Shown piece after piece: positions 7,648 through 16,514 of a stretch of DNA of 64,000 nucleotides (the stretch's first letter is position 1; each line of letters begins with the position of its first letter). The notes under the pieces are model-generated. The model was not told where the DNA came from and searched no databases. It saw nothing but the letters and a program-made list of their open reading frames with translations. Source of the stretch: Brenneria nigrifluens DSM 30175 = ATCC 13028 (GTDB lineage Bacteria; Pseudomonadota; Gammaproteobacteria; Enterobacterales; Enterobacteriaceae); assembly GCF_005484965.1 (NCBI RefSeq), contig NZ_CP034036.1:4402001-4466000 (forward strand), in the 5' to 3' direction. Both the position numbers and the translations under genes were made by a program.

Positions 7648-9666
7648 ATGCTTTCCTTTCTTTTCGTCCGTACCCAGGCAGGGCGCATTATTCCCGTCCT
7701 GTTGGCGGCGCTGTTTCTTGCAGGCTGTCCGGGTCAGGCGCCGCAGAGCCCGCCCCCCGAAGTTCAAGGCAGGGCCGATGCTTCATCCGATTATTATCTG
7801 CAACAGATGCAGCAGAGCGGCGATAATAACAAGGCTGACTGGCAATTACTTGCTATTCGTGCCTTATTGCGCGAAGGCAAAGTACCGCAGGCCGAGCAGC
7901 AGTTTAGCGCATTACCGGCCGCACTAAGCGCGTCTCAGCGGCAGGAACGGCAATTGCTGCGCGCGGAGCTGTCGGCGGCGCAAAGCAATACGGACGGCGC
8001 GAATGCCGCCTTGAGCCAACTGGACGTCGACGCCCTCTCCACTCAGCAGCAGTTGCGCTACCATGAGGCGCAAATCAAGGCGAATCAGGGACGTCCGTCC
8101 ATCACATTGCTGCGCGCCTATATCGCTCAGGAACCGCTGTTGCAGGGCGACGCCCATCAGACCAATCTCGATCAGACCTGGCTGGCGCTGGTGCAGATGA
8201 CGCCGCAGGAGTCGGGTTCATTACTGATCAACGCCAATGAAAATATTCTGCAGGGCTGGATCGATCTGCTTAATACCTATCAGAACAACCGCCAGTCGAC
8301 CGACCAGCTAAAAGCGGCGCTTCAGGACTGGCAAACCCACTATCCGCGCCATCCGGCGACCAAAACGCTGCCGACGCAGCTAAGTCAGGTGGTTGATTTC
8401 CAGCAGCCGCCGGCCGGCGGCATTGCTCTGCTGCTACCGTTGAATGGTCAGGCGCAGGTGTTCGCCAATGCTATCCAGCAAGGGTTTAACGCGGCCAAAA
8501 ACGGCCTGGCGACGCTGGCGCAAACCGCGCCGGCGGAGAGCGACGTTCAGCCCAACGCGCTCCCGGAGCAAAACGCCGTTGCGGAGACTAATGAGGTGGA
8601 TGAACAAAGCGGTCAGGACGGTCAACCACCCGAGGAATACAGCAGCGACGTTAATGCCGTCGCCGCCGCGCAGCCTCCGCAGCCCAGTTCGCTGCCGGTA
8701 AAAGTGTATGATACCTCATCACAGCCGTTGGCTGACCTGTTGACCCAGGCGCAGCAGGACGGCGCGTCCCTGGTTATCGGGCCGCTATTGAAAAACGAAG
8801 TGGAACAACTGCCCGCCAGCCACTCTCCGCTGAATATTCTGGCGCTCAATCAGCCGGAACATGTGCAGAACAGTCCCAATATCTGCTATTTCGCCCTGGC
8901 GCCGGAAGATGAAGCCAGGGATGCCGCGAAGTTTATTCAGCAGCAGGGTAAACAGCAGCCCTTGCTGCTGGTGCCGCGCGGCGCCCTCGGCGATCGCGTC
9001 GTCAACGCCTTCGCGCAGGCCTGGAGCCAGCAAGGCGGCGGCAGCCTGTTGCAGCAGCGTTTCGGCAGCGCTTTTGAGCTAAAACAAGCCATCAACAGCG
9101 GCGCGGGTCTAAGCCTGAGCGGCCAGCCGGTCAATATAACGCCGCCGCAGGCGTCATCGGGGGTTACCGTGGGCGACCTGACCATTCCGGCACAGATAGA
9201 GCCGACGGTGAACTCCTCGATAAGCGGCAATATTGACGCCGTTTATATCATCGCCACCCCCGATGAGCTGACATTGATCAAACCGATGATCGATATGCGC
9301 ACCACATCGCGCTCACGCCCGGCGCTGTATGCCAGCTCGCGCAGTTTCCAGGCCGGCAGCGGGCCTGATTTCCGGCTGGAAATGGAAGGGTTGCAGTTCA
9401 GCGAGATCCCGCTGTTGGCGGGCGCCAATCCGGCGCTGATGCAGCAGGTAACCAGCCAGTTTAAAAATGATTATTCGCTGGTGCGCCTGTACGCCATGGG
9501 AATGGACGCCTGGACCCTATCCAGCCGGTTTGGCGAAATGCGCCAGATCCCCGGTCACCAGGTGGCCGGCGCCACAGGCGTGCTGAGCTCGACGTCCGAC
9601 TGCGTGATTAACCGGCAAATGACCTGGCTGCAATATCGTCAGGGACAGTTGGTGCCGGCATCCTGA
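7648..9666 (+). CDS. lpoA: penicillin-binding protein 1A activator LpoA
   Basis: Outer-membrane lipoprotein that reaches through the peptidoglycan to activate PBP1a. Length is 672 residues. The signal peptide ends in lipobox LAGC with Cys27, followed by a Pro/Gln linker. An N-terminal TPR-like domain runs to about residue 250. The C-terminal periplasmic-binding-protein-like domain follows, opened by GGIALLLPLNGQ. A long acidic insert of roughly 60 residues rich in E, Q and A (about 295-350) interrupts the C-terminal domain; low-complexity inserts here vary between genera. It overlaps or abuts yraN and heads the lpoA-yraN-diaA-dolP run. Confidence 0.96.
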   Translation: MLSFLFVRTQAGRIIPVLLAALFLAGCPGQAPQSPPPEVQGRADASSDYYLQQMQQSGDNNKADWQLLAIRALLREGKVPQAEQQFSALPAALSASQRQERQLLRAELSAAQSNTDGANAALSQLDVDALSTQQQLRYHEAQIKANQGRPSITLLRAYIAQEPLLQGDAHQTNLDQTWLALVQMTPQESGSLLINANENILQGWIDLLNTYQNNRQSTDQLKAALQDWQTHYPRHPATKTLPTQLSQVVDFQQPPAGGIALLLPLNGQAQVFANAIQQGFNAAKNGLATLAQTAPAESDVQPNALPEQNAVAETNEVDEQSGQDGQPPEEYSSDVNAVAAAQPPQPSSLPVKVYDTSSQPLADLLTQAQQDGASLVIGPLLKNEVEQLPASHSPLNILALNQPEHVQNSPNICYFALAPEDEARDAAKFIQQQGKQQPLLLVPRGALGDRVVNAFAQAWSQQGGGSLLQQRFGSAFELKQAINSGAGLSLSGQPVNITPPQASSGVTVGDLTIPAQIEPTVNSSISGNIDAVYIIATPDELTLIKPMIDMRTTSRSRPALYASSRSFQAGSGPDFRLEMEGLQFSEIPLLAGANPALMQQVTSQFKNDYSLVRLYAMGMDAWTLSSRFGEMRQIPGHQVAGATGVLSSTSDCVINRQMTWLQYRQGQLVPAS

Positions 9667-10019
9667 ACCGGCGCGCGACGGGCGCGGATTATGAACGGCA
9701 GGCACGGCGCTACCTTGAAGGCGCCGGCCTGACCTTCGCCGCCGCCAATGTAACGTTGCGCGGCGGCGAGCTGGATTTGATCATGCGCGATAGGCAAACC
9801 TGGGTATTTGTGGAAGTGCGCTACCGGCGCAATGCCGACTTCGGGGGCGCGGCGGCCAGCGTTACCCGGCAGAAACAGCGGCGCCTGCTCCATGTCGCCG
9901 CCGTCTGGCTGGCGCAGCGGGGAGCGAGCTTTGATACGGTGGACTGCCGTTTCGACGTGCTCGCCATCACCGGAAATCAGTTTACCTGGATCCCCAACGC
10001 CTTTAGCGCGCAAGGATGA
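9663..10019 (+). CDS. yraN: YraN, UPF0102 endonuclease-like protein
   Basis: Small protein of the UPF0102 family, whose core GELDLI...FVEVRYR resembles the PD-(D/E)xK nuclease fold; function is unproven. The frame is open from 9612. Family-like sequence begins at about 9663 (LNRRATGADYERQARRYLE). No ATG, GTG or TTG occurs in frame before TTG 9756, which would remove the conserved DYERQARR helix. I therefore give CTG 9663, overlapping the lpoA stop by four bases, as a provisional start, with AGGGA at 9641-9645. The end and frame are firm; the start is not. Confidence 0.8.
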   Translation: MNRRATGADYERQARRYLEGAGLTFAAANVTLRGGELDLIMRDRQTWVFVEVRYRRNADFGGAAASVTRQKQRRLLHVAAVWLAQRGASFDTVDCRFDVLAITGNQFTWIPNAFSAQG

Positions 10020-10141
10020 TACATTGCGGAGCCGACGCCGCGCGATCCCGGCGACAGACCGCGAATATTGCAGAACCAGGCTATCGACCGGCTGCCTAGG
10101 TTGTTTATTAATGGACGCTAATTAAAGTAGGTTAACTCAAC

Positions 10142-10732
10142 GTGCTGGATAGAATAAAAATTTGTTTTACAGAGAGTATTCAAACGCAGATCGCTGCTGC
10201 GGAAGCCTTGCCGGATGCCATCTCCCGCGGCGCGGTGGCGCTGGTGCAGAGTCTGCTGAACGGCAATAAAATTCTGTGTTGCGGCAACGGCACCTCAGCC
10301 GCCAATTCCCAGCATTTTGCCGCCAGCATGATTAATCGCTTTGAGGCCGAACGCCCCAGCCTGCCGGCCATAGCACTTAATGCCGATAACGTGGTCTTAA
10401 CTGCGATCGCCAACGATCGGCTGCATGAGGAAATCTACGCCAAGCAGGTGCGGGCGCTGGGACAAACCGGCGACGTATTGCTGGCGATATCAACGCGCGG
10501 AAATAGCCGTGACATAGTAAAAGCGGTAGAAGCGGCGGTAACCAGAGATATGACCATTGTAGCGCTGACCGGCTACGATGGCGGCGAGTTGGCCGGGCTG
10601 CTCGGTCCGCAGGATGTGGAGATCCGCATTCCCTCACACCGCAGCGCCCGTATTCAGGAAATGCACATGCTAACGGTTAACTGCCTGTGCGATTTAATTG
10701 ATAATACACTTTTTCCACACCAGAACGATTAA
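10142..10732 (+). CDS. diaA: DnaA initiator-associating protein DiaA
   Basis: Homotetrameric SIS-domain protein that binds DnaA and promotes its orderly assembly at oriC for timely initiation. It is 196 residues, the same as E. coli, with very high visible similarity, including CCGNGTSAANSQHFAA (~residues 46-61) and ISTRGNSRDIVKAVE (~115-129). The start is GTG, as in E. coli. A 122-bp gap separates it from yraN and 10 bases separate it from dolP. Sedoheptulose-phosphate isomerase-like annotations of this fold would be misleading here. Confidence 0.96.
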   Translation: MLDRIKICFTESIQTQIAAAEALPDAISRGAVALVQSLLNGNKILCCGNGTSAANSQHFAASMINRFEAERPSLPAIALNADNVVLTAIANDRLHEEIYAKQVRALGQTGDVLLAISTRGNSRDIVKAVEAAVTRDMTIVALTGYDGGELAGLLGPQDVEIRIPSHRSARIQEMHMLTVNCLCDLIDNTLFPHQND

Positions 10733-10742
10733 GGAGCACTAC

Positions 10743-11318
10743 ATGAGGATAAGTTCTGCATTTGCCGTGCTGTCTATCGCCCTCTTATTACAAGGCTGTG
10801 TCGGCGCGGTAGTTGTCGGCAGCGCCGCGGTCGCCACCAAAAGCGCCACCGATCCCCGTACGGTGGGGACGCAGGTCGACGACGGTACGCTGGAAATCCG
10901 CGTAACCAATGCGCTGAGCAAAGATGCGCAACTAAAGAAAGACGCGCGCATTATCGCCACCGCTTATCAGGGGAAAGTGCTGCTGACCGGGCAATCTCCC
11001 AACTCGGAACTCGCCAACCGTGCGAAACAGATTGCGCTTGGAGTGGAAGGCGCGGCCGAAGTTTATAATGAAATACGCCAGGGCAACCCGGTCTCGCTGG
11101 GCACCGCGTCAATGGATACCTGGATCACCACCAAGGTGCGTTCGCAGATCCTGGCGAGCGACACGGTTAAATCTTCCAATGTGAAAGTCACCACCGAAAA
11201 CGGCGAAGTGTTCCTGCTCGGGCTGGTTACCCAGCGCGAAGGCGCATCGGCGGCGGAGATCGCCAGCAAGGTCAGCGGCGTAAAACACGTCACCACCGCC
11301 TTTACCTATCTGCAATAA
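10743..11318 (+). CDS. dolP: division/outer-membrane stress-associated lipoprotein DolP (YraP)
   Basis: Outer-membrane lipoprotein with two BON domains, needed for outer-membrane integrity; the E. coli homologue binds anionic phospholipid at the division site and is a sigma-E target. The start at 10743 has AAGGAGCACTAC before it and gives 191 residues, matching the family. The signal peptide ends in LQGC with Cys19. BON1 covers about residues 46-115 and BON2 about 125-190; both show the glycine-containing VxLxG core (VLLTG, VFLLG). A GC-rich hairpin follows. Confidence 0.96.
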   Translation: MRISSAFAVLSIALLLQGCVGAVVVGSAAVATKSATDPRTVGTQVDDGTLEIRVTNALSKDAQLKKDARIIATAYQGKVLLTGQSPNSELANRAKQIALGVEGAAEVYNEIRQGNPVSLGTASMDTWITTKVRSQILASDTVKSSNVKVTTENGEVFLLGLVTQREGASAAEIASKVSGVKHVTTAFTYLQ

Positions 11319-11326
11319 GCGCACCT

Positions 11327-11361
11327 CGCCGCCATGCTCCCATAGCCGGGGGATGGCGGCG
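11327..11361. terminator. hairpin between convergent dolP and mtgA
   Basis: CGCCGCCAT (11327-11335) pairs with ATGGCGGCG (11353-11361). No T run is present on either side, so it is a terminator-like hairpin rather than a textbook terminator. Confidence 0.4.
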
Positions 11362-11387
11362 GGATGCCTCGCGCGGCAGCGACCGGT

Positions 11388-12122
11388 TCAGTCTAACCGG
11401 TTCGCCCTCAGAAAGCTTTCGCCGCCGATCTGACGCATCTGGCGTAAAATCCACTGCTGACGTTGCACCACATACCCGGACGGCGCGTTCACGCGAAAAC
11501 GGATGGGATTCGGCAACACCGCCGCCAGCAAAGCCGCTTCGCTGGCCGTCAGCCTGCTGGCGGGTTTGTTGAAATAACGCCTCGCGGCGGCTTCCACGCC
11601 AAAAATACCGGGACCGAACTCGGCAATATTGAGATAGACCGTCAGGATCCGCCGTTTGCTCCACACCAGTTCAACCCCGGTGGTAATCCCGGCTTCGAGC
11701 GCTTTGCGCAGCCAGCTGCGCCCGTCCCACAGAAACAGATTTTTCACCGTCTGCTGCGAGAGCGTGGAGGCCCCTCGGAGCCGTTGCGTATTACGCTCGT
11801 TATGTTTCAGCGCGGAGCTGATGGCCTCAAGATCAAGTCCCCAGTGCTGAGGGAAGCGCTGATCTTCGGCGGCGATCACCGCCAGCGCCATCACCGGGGC
11901 AATCTCATCCATGGCGACCCAGTCCGAATGCGCCACGTAGGTAAAATCACCGTTCAGCCAGGCGCTGATCTGACGCTCCGCCATCACCGCGGAAAACGGA
12001 ACCGGCAGAAAAGAAAACAGCACGATCCCCGCCAGCCAGCAACCCGCCACGGCCAGCAGGACGCGAATAACCAGGCGTTTAATACCGCTCAGCAGCCCGC
12101 TGCGGCGTCGACTTGAGCTCAT
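11388..12122 (-). CDS. mtgA: monofunctional biosynthetic peptidoglycan transglycosylase MtgA
   Basis: GT51 glycosyltransferase that polymerises lipid II into glycan strands. It has no transpeptidase domain. Length is 244 residues. One membrane anchor (about residues 17-37) is followed by the GT51 core with AAEDQRFPQHWG (catalytic Glu in EDQ), RGASTLSQQTVKNLFL, and KRRILTVYLNIAEFGPGIFGVEAAARRYF. Its ATG overlaps the elbB stop by four bases (ATGA), so the two are translationally coupled. It is convergent with dolP; in E. coli these loci lie apart. Confidence 0.96.
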   Translation of the reverse strand: MSSSRRRSGLLSGIKRLVIRVLLAVAGCWLAGIVLFSFLPVPFSAVMAERQISAWLNGDFTYVAHSDWVAMDEIAPVMALAVIAAEDQRFPQHWGLDLEAISSALKHNERNTQRLRGASTLSQQTVKNLFLWDGRSWLRKALEAGITTGVELVWSKRRILTVYLNIAEFGPGIFGVEAAARRYFNKPASRLTASEAALLAAVLPNPIRFRVNAPSGYVVQRQQWILRQMRQIGGESFLRANRLD

Positions 12123-12775
12123 TCAATAAAATCCAGTACGCGCTCCACCAGCTTATCAATCCCTTTTGCCGCTTCGCTGATTGAGCCGGCAAGCATGTAG
12201 GCGGGCGTGGTGATAATTTTGTGTTCGGCGTCCACTACGATATCATCGACCGGGCAGATCACATGGATCCCTCCCATTTCTTCAATAGTTTCAGCAATAT
12301 CCATATCATTACCAATGGTAATTCTGACCGCTTCCCCCAACAACTTCGGCAGCAGCGCGGGGCTGATGCAAATAAAACCAATTGGTTTGCTTTGCTTATA
12401 AATTTCCTGAGTGAGTAATTTCAGATTTTCATCAATCTGACATGCGGCCCCCTGGGTAGCAAGGTCGCTTAAATTTTTAGCCGAACCAAAACCGCCGGGC
12501 ACGATCAACGCATCCAGTTGTTGCGCATCCGCCTCCGAAAGCGGCTGGATTTTTCCCCTGGCGATGCGCGCCGATTCAACTAAAATGTTGCGATTCTCAT
12601 TGGTTACATCACCTGTCAGATGATTAACCACATGGAATTGCGGTTTATCCGGCGCAAAGCAAACCGTTTGCGCTCCCGCCCTGTCCAGCGCCAGTAGCGT
12701 CAGCACGGCCTCATGAATCTCCGAACCGTCATAAACACCACACCCGCTCAGGACAACACCGACTCTTTTCATCAT
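12119..12775 (-). CDS. elbB: ElbB, DJ-1/PfpI family glyoxalase-like protein
   Basis: A 218-residue DJ-1/PfpI-superfamily protein. E. coli ElbB has weak glyoxalase III-type activity, and an older link to isoprenoid synthesis is genetic only. Visible are the N-terminal VGVVLSGCGVYDGSEIHE, VPGGFGSAKNLSDLA, and the nucleophile-elbow area GFICISPALLPKL, where Cys is the likely reactive residue. It overlaps mtgA by four bases and is divergent from arcZ, so the AT-rich 12776-12920 stretch holds promoters of both. Confidence 0.93.
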   Translation of the reverse strand: MMKRVGVVLSGCGVYDGSEIHEAVLTLLALDRAGAQTVCFAPDKPQFHVVNHLTGDVTNENRNILVESARIARGKIQPLSEADAQQLDALIVPGGFGSAKNLSDLATQGAACQIDENLKLLTQEIYKQSKPIGFICISPALLPKLLGEAVRITIGNDMDIAETIEEMGGIHVICPVDDIVVDAEHKIITTPAYMLAGSISEAAKGIDKLVERVLDFIE

Positions 12776-12922
12776 CTTTTCCCCATTTCATTACATCAAC
12801 TAATTGATTTTTTTAATTGACAAACACTAATCTACATCACACATTTTAATGATTCTTGTAACATACTTTTCTGCTTTTGCTATTTTGTTGCTTGATGAAG
12901 ATGTAAGATTGATAAAGTAAAG

Positions 12923-13036
12923 AGTATCCGCACTTGCGAGTTCACGACCCCTGATATCTAAGATGCAGGTGCCCGTTTTCCCTGGTGTTGGCGCATAATT
13001 CGCGCACCCCGGCCTCGGTCGGGGTCATTTTTTTTT
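12923..13036 (+). ncRNA. arcZ: Hfq-dependent small RNA ArcZ
   Basis: The 3' part (12977-13036) reproduces the processed E. coli ArcZ: TTTCCCTGGTGTTGGCGCA, then ATTCGCGCACCCCGG, then a terminator stem ACCCCG/CGGGGT and nine T residues (13028-13036). Location (between elbB and arcB) and strand (opposite to arcB) are as in E. coli. ArcZ activates rpoS and represses many mRNAs through the CCCTGGTGTTGG seed. The 5' part is diverged. The start is estimated from a weak promoter (TTGCTT 12888-12893, 17 bp, GATAAA 12911-12916), so it may be off by up to ~20 bases. Confidence 0.88.
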
Positions 13037-13123
13037 ACTCGTCTCATCCATGAAACTCGTCCTGCGGGCCGCCGCAAGCGGCGTTAAAAAACACTCCCGA
13101 TATTTTTTTACTCGTCATAAGCG

Positions 13124-15469
13124 TCATCGGTTTTTTTCCGCCTCGGCCACCCAATCCCGCAGCACCTGAACGTCATGACGCCAGTCGTGTTTAAGCTCGT
13201 CGATCCATTCCTGGACGTTATCCCACCAGGCCGGCAATGTCGGCGTCTGTATCTGCTGGGCAACCTGTTGCAGATGACGCAGCCCCACCGATCCCGCCGC
13301 CCCTTTAATCTTGTGCCCCTCTTCGGTAATGCCTTTCTGATCGCGCGCCGTCATGTTGGAATCAAGAATAGCCAGATAGCCCGGCATCATTTTTTCGAAC
13401 ATATCCAGGCTTTGGTGAATCAGTTTGGGCCCGACCAAATCCAGGTACTGTTCCAGCATCGCAATGTCCAGCAGGTCCTCGTTAACCATTTCGCCACCTT
13501 TTTCAGTCACCGGCTCATCGGCACGCGCGGTTTGATGATCCCAATACTGTTTGATAACCGAGGTCAACGCCGGCACCGACAGCGGTTTACTCAGCACGTC
13601 ATCCATACCGGCATCCAGATACTCTTTTTTATCTTTCAGCACGTTGGCGGTTAACGCCACCAGCGGCGGCAGGGCGCGGTCGGCGTAGCGTCGGCGTATC
13701 TGGCGCGCCACGTCCAGCCCGGTCATATCCGGCAGTTGAATATCCAGCAACGCCAGGTCGAACTCATCGGGATCGAACATATCCAGCGCTTCCTGCCCGG
13801 TCATCGCCACGTCCACGCTGCTGCCCAGTTTTTCCAGCACCGAGCGCGCCACCACCACATTCAGCTCAATATCCTCCACCAGCAGAACGTGCAGCGCCGG
13901 CAGCGGCATCTCATCATCCGCATCCTGATTGCCGCCGGCCCCTTCCAAGCCTGGCGCCGTAACCGTCAGGGTGAAGCAGGAACCTTTGCCCTGAACGCTG
14001 GCGACCTGGATGTCGCCGCCCATATTTTGCGCCAGACGTTTCGATACCGACAGACCGATGCCGGTTCCGGTGGCCGGTTTGCCGCCGTGCTGGTCCTTCA
14101 CCTGATAGTACATGGCGAAGATTTTTTCCAATTCATCCGCCGGGATCCCCATGCCGGAATCCTCGACCTCGAAGCGCAGACGGTCGCCTTGCTCATGCCA
14201 TACGCGCACCACGATTTTTCCCTGCGGGGTGAATTTCACCGCGTTGCTGAGCAGGTTCCACAAGATCTGCCGCAGACGCGTACCGTCGGTAATGATTTTT
14301 TGCGGCAGCGGCTGGTGCGGTTCCACTATCAGCTTCAGTCCCTTGGGCTGAGCCAGCAATCCGCCCAAATTCTCCAGATCGACCAGAAAACCGGTGAAAT
14401 CTATCGGCTGGTTATCCAACTGCACCTTGCGGCGCTCCTGTTTGTCCATTTCAATCACATCGTTAAAAATATTGCCCAGCGTGATGGCGCTGACATGAAT
14501 GGTTTTTAAATACCTCAGCTGTTCCGCATCAAGCTGCGTATCCAGCAGGATACGGCTTAACCCGACAATGCCGTTAAGCGGCGTACGCAGTTCGTGGCTG
14601 ATGGTTGAAATAAAAGTGCTCTTCTCCCTGCTGGCGCTCTCTAGCGCGTCCTGGTAACGCTTACGCTCCGTTATATCGCGTCCGAAACCCATCAGCCCGT
14701 GGCGTTTGCCCATGCGATCGTAAAAGGGCACCTTGCGTAGCTCAAAACAGGCTTTACGGCCGTCGGGATACACCAGCCACTGTTCATAGGTCAGCGACAC
14801 GTTGTGACGGAACACTTTTTCGTCCGTTTCCATCACCTTCTCGGCGATATCCGGCGCATAGACATCCTTCGGCGTCAGGCCGACAAGCTGTTTCTGGCTT
14901 TTACCCACCAGCAGTTCCATGGCGCGGTTGCAGCCGGAAAACTCTTTATTTTCATTGCGGTAATAGACCAGGTCGGGAGAAGCATCAAGGAAAGAGCGCA
15001 ACAACGCGGACTGCTGTTCCAGCTCCACCTGCGCCTGCTCGCGACGGGCCATCTCTTCTTTCAGCTTGCTGACCACCAGCAGGCGCGCCTCTTCCGATTT
15101 GATGCGATCGGCGATTTCCTGATTAAGCTGGGCGATATTTTCCTGTAGCTGTTCGTTCAGCTCCAGATCCCGGTGGCGCATCTCTTCCAGTTTCGCCACC
15201 AGCTTCGCCAGCCGCTGGCGCGACTCCTCCAACTGCTCCACCACGACGGAGAGAAAATAAACCGCCCACGGGGTAATCAGCAGCCCGAAAAATACCGAAC
15301 GAACGACATCGATATTCTCCACTTCCCCGCTGAGCAGCAGAGTGACGGCCATCTGCACCACCATCGCCAGCAGCACCAGTACCGAAGCCAGCAGCAGTGA
15401 AAAACGGACAAGCCCCAGTTTTACCATTAAATCAACATAGTACTGAGCCAACAGGCGGATTTGCTTCAT
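13124..15469 (-). CDS. arcB: aerobic respiration control hybrid sensor kinase ArcB
   Basis: Inner-membrane tripartite kinase that reads quinone redox state and phosphorylates ArcA. I start at 15469 (MKQIRLLAQYYVDL), with AAGGAAACCGCT before it. This gives 781 residues against 778 in E. coli; an upstream in-frame Met would add 31 unmatched residues. Seen in order: two membrane helices (~23-47, 58-77), a PAS domain, His292 in STISHELRTP, the HATPase, a receiver (Asp in LLDIQLPD, ~577), and an HPt with His719 in GHKIKGAAG. The redox-sensing cysteines C180 and C241 are both conserved. arcZ lies just beyond its 3' end on the other strand. Confidence 0.97.
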   Translation of the reverse strand: MKQIRLLAQYYVDLMVKLGLVRFSLLLASVLVLLAMVVQMAVTLLLSGEVENIDVVRSVFFGLLITPWAVYFLSVVVEQLEESRQRLAKLVAKLEEMRHRDLELNEQLQENIAQLNQEIADRIKSEEARLLVVSKLKEEMARREQAQVELEQQSALLRSFLDASPDLVYYRNENKEFSGCNRAMELLVGKSQKQLVGLTPKDVYAPDIAEKVMETDEKVFRHNVSLTYEQWLVYPDGRKACFELRKVPFYDRMGKRHGLMGFGRDITERKRYQDALESASREKSTFISTISHELRTPLNGIVGLSRILLDTQLDAEQLRYLKTIHVSAITLGNIFNDVIEMDKQERRKVQLDNQPIDFTGFLVDLENLGGLLAQPKGLKLIVEPHQPLPQKIITDGTRLRQILWNLLSNAVKFTPQGKIVVRVWHEQGDRLRFEVEDSGMGIPADELEKIFAMYYQVKDQHGGKPATGTGIGLSVSKRLAQNMGGDIQVASVQGKGSCFTLTVTAPGLEGAGGNQDADDEMPLPALHVLLVEDIELNVVVARSVLEKLGSSVDVAMTGQEALDMFDPDEFDLALLDIQLPDMTGLDVARQIRRRYADRALPPLVALTANVLKDKKEYLDAGMDDVLSKPLSVPALTSVIKQYWDHQTARADEPVTEKGGEMVNEDLLDIAMLEQYLDLVGPKLIHQSLDMFEKMMPGYLAILDSNMTARDQKGITEEGHKIKGAAGSVGLRHLQQVAQQIQTPTLPAWWDNVQEWIDELKHDWRHDVQVLRDWVAEAEKNR

Positions 15470-15584
15470 AGCGGTTTCCTTAGTCACGAACCAGCGAATC
15501 ATATCGTAAAATGACCGCCGGCGCGGTGCCGGTTGCGGCAGATTCGCCACATCGTCCGCCAACGGCGCATTTTACCGGGCGGCG

Positions 15585-16514
15585 CTAATTATCACGGTAC
15601 AGATAAGGCGTGCCCAGCGCCGATCCCTGGACGCCGTGGAGCTGTAAATAGCGATCCAGCTCGACCATGCCGGTCCAGCGATTTTCACACCACAGCGGTG
15701 CCAGCAACGTCGGGCGGCGGGCGCTGGCGGAAATGCGATGATAGACAATCTCCGGCGGCGTACGGCGGATCATCTCGCCGGCGGTCGTCACATACTCTTC
15801 CAGCGCCAGCGCGGATAATCTGCCCGCCCGCCAGGCTTTGGCCATAATACTGCCCTCCACGATATGCAGCGGATGCAGCTTGATGCCTTCCACGCCGGTT
15901 TCCACCACGCGGTCGAGCGTGGATAAGCAACGCTGCGCATCCTCGCCCGGCAGACCGACGATCAGGTGGCAGCACACCTTCAGGCCGCGCTGGCGGGCGC
16001 GACGCGCCGTCTGCTGATAGCTGGCGAAATCATGCCCGCGATTAATGCGGCGCAGCGTTTTGTCGCTGGCGCTCTGCAGGCCCAGTTCCAGCCACACCTC
16101 ATAGCCGCGCTCATGATAGCCGGATAGCAAATCGAGCACCGCGTCCGGCACGCAGTCCGGCCGGGTGCCGACGCACAGCCCCACCATATCCGCCTGATCC
16201 AGCGCCGCCCGATACATATTTTCCAGCACCTGAACTTCGGCATAGGTGCTGGTATAAGCCTGAAAATAAGCCAGATAACGCTTTGCCCGTTTAACTTTGC
16301 CGGCCTGCGCGGCCAACTGCTGGGCAATGCTGCGCTGCTGCATCTGTTCATCGGCAAACGAAGCGACATTACAAAACGTACAGCCTCCCCGCCCCAGCGT
16401 GCCGTCGCGGTTCGGGCAGCTAAAACCGCCGTGCAGCGTGAGCTTATGGATCTTTTCTCCATAGCGGCGCTGAAGATTTCCACCAAACATATTGATTAAT
16501 TTTTGTAATTGCAT
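15585..16514 (-). CDS. yhcC: YhcC, TIGR01212 family radical SAM protein
   Basis: A 309-residue radical SAM protein with the family's unusual cluster motif: C33, C45 and C48 (CPNRDGTLGRGGCTFC, spacing C-x11-C-x2-C). Further family blocks are ADMVGLCVGTRPDCVPD (~110) and CHLIVGLPGEDAQR (~180). Substrate is unknown; an RNA-modification role has been suggested from co-occurrence only. It lies between arcB and the divergent gltB promoter region, as in E. coli. A 115-bp gap to the arcB start shows no clear terminator. Confidence 0.93.
   Translation of the reverse strand: MQLQKLINMFGGNLQRRYGEKIHKLTLHGGFSCPNRDGTLGRGGCTFCNVASFADEQMQQRSIAQQLAAQAGKVKRAKRYLAYFQAYTSTYAEVQVLENMYRAALDQADMVGLCVGTRPDCVPDAVLDLLSGYHERGYEVWLELGLQSASDKTLRRINRGHDFASYQQTARRARQRGLKVCCHLIVGLPGEDAQRCLSTLDRVVETGVEGIKLHPLHIVEGSIMAKAWRAGRLSALALEEYVTTAGEMIRRTPPEIVYHRISASARRPTLLAPLWCENRWTGMVELDRYLQLHGVQGSALGTPYLYRDN

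Noticed and set aside
12841..12920. ArcA or FNR binding sites before arcZ
   Set aside because: The DNA is AT-rich enough for loose matches anywhere; no convincing TGTTAA-type direct repeats or FNR dyad stood out.
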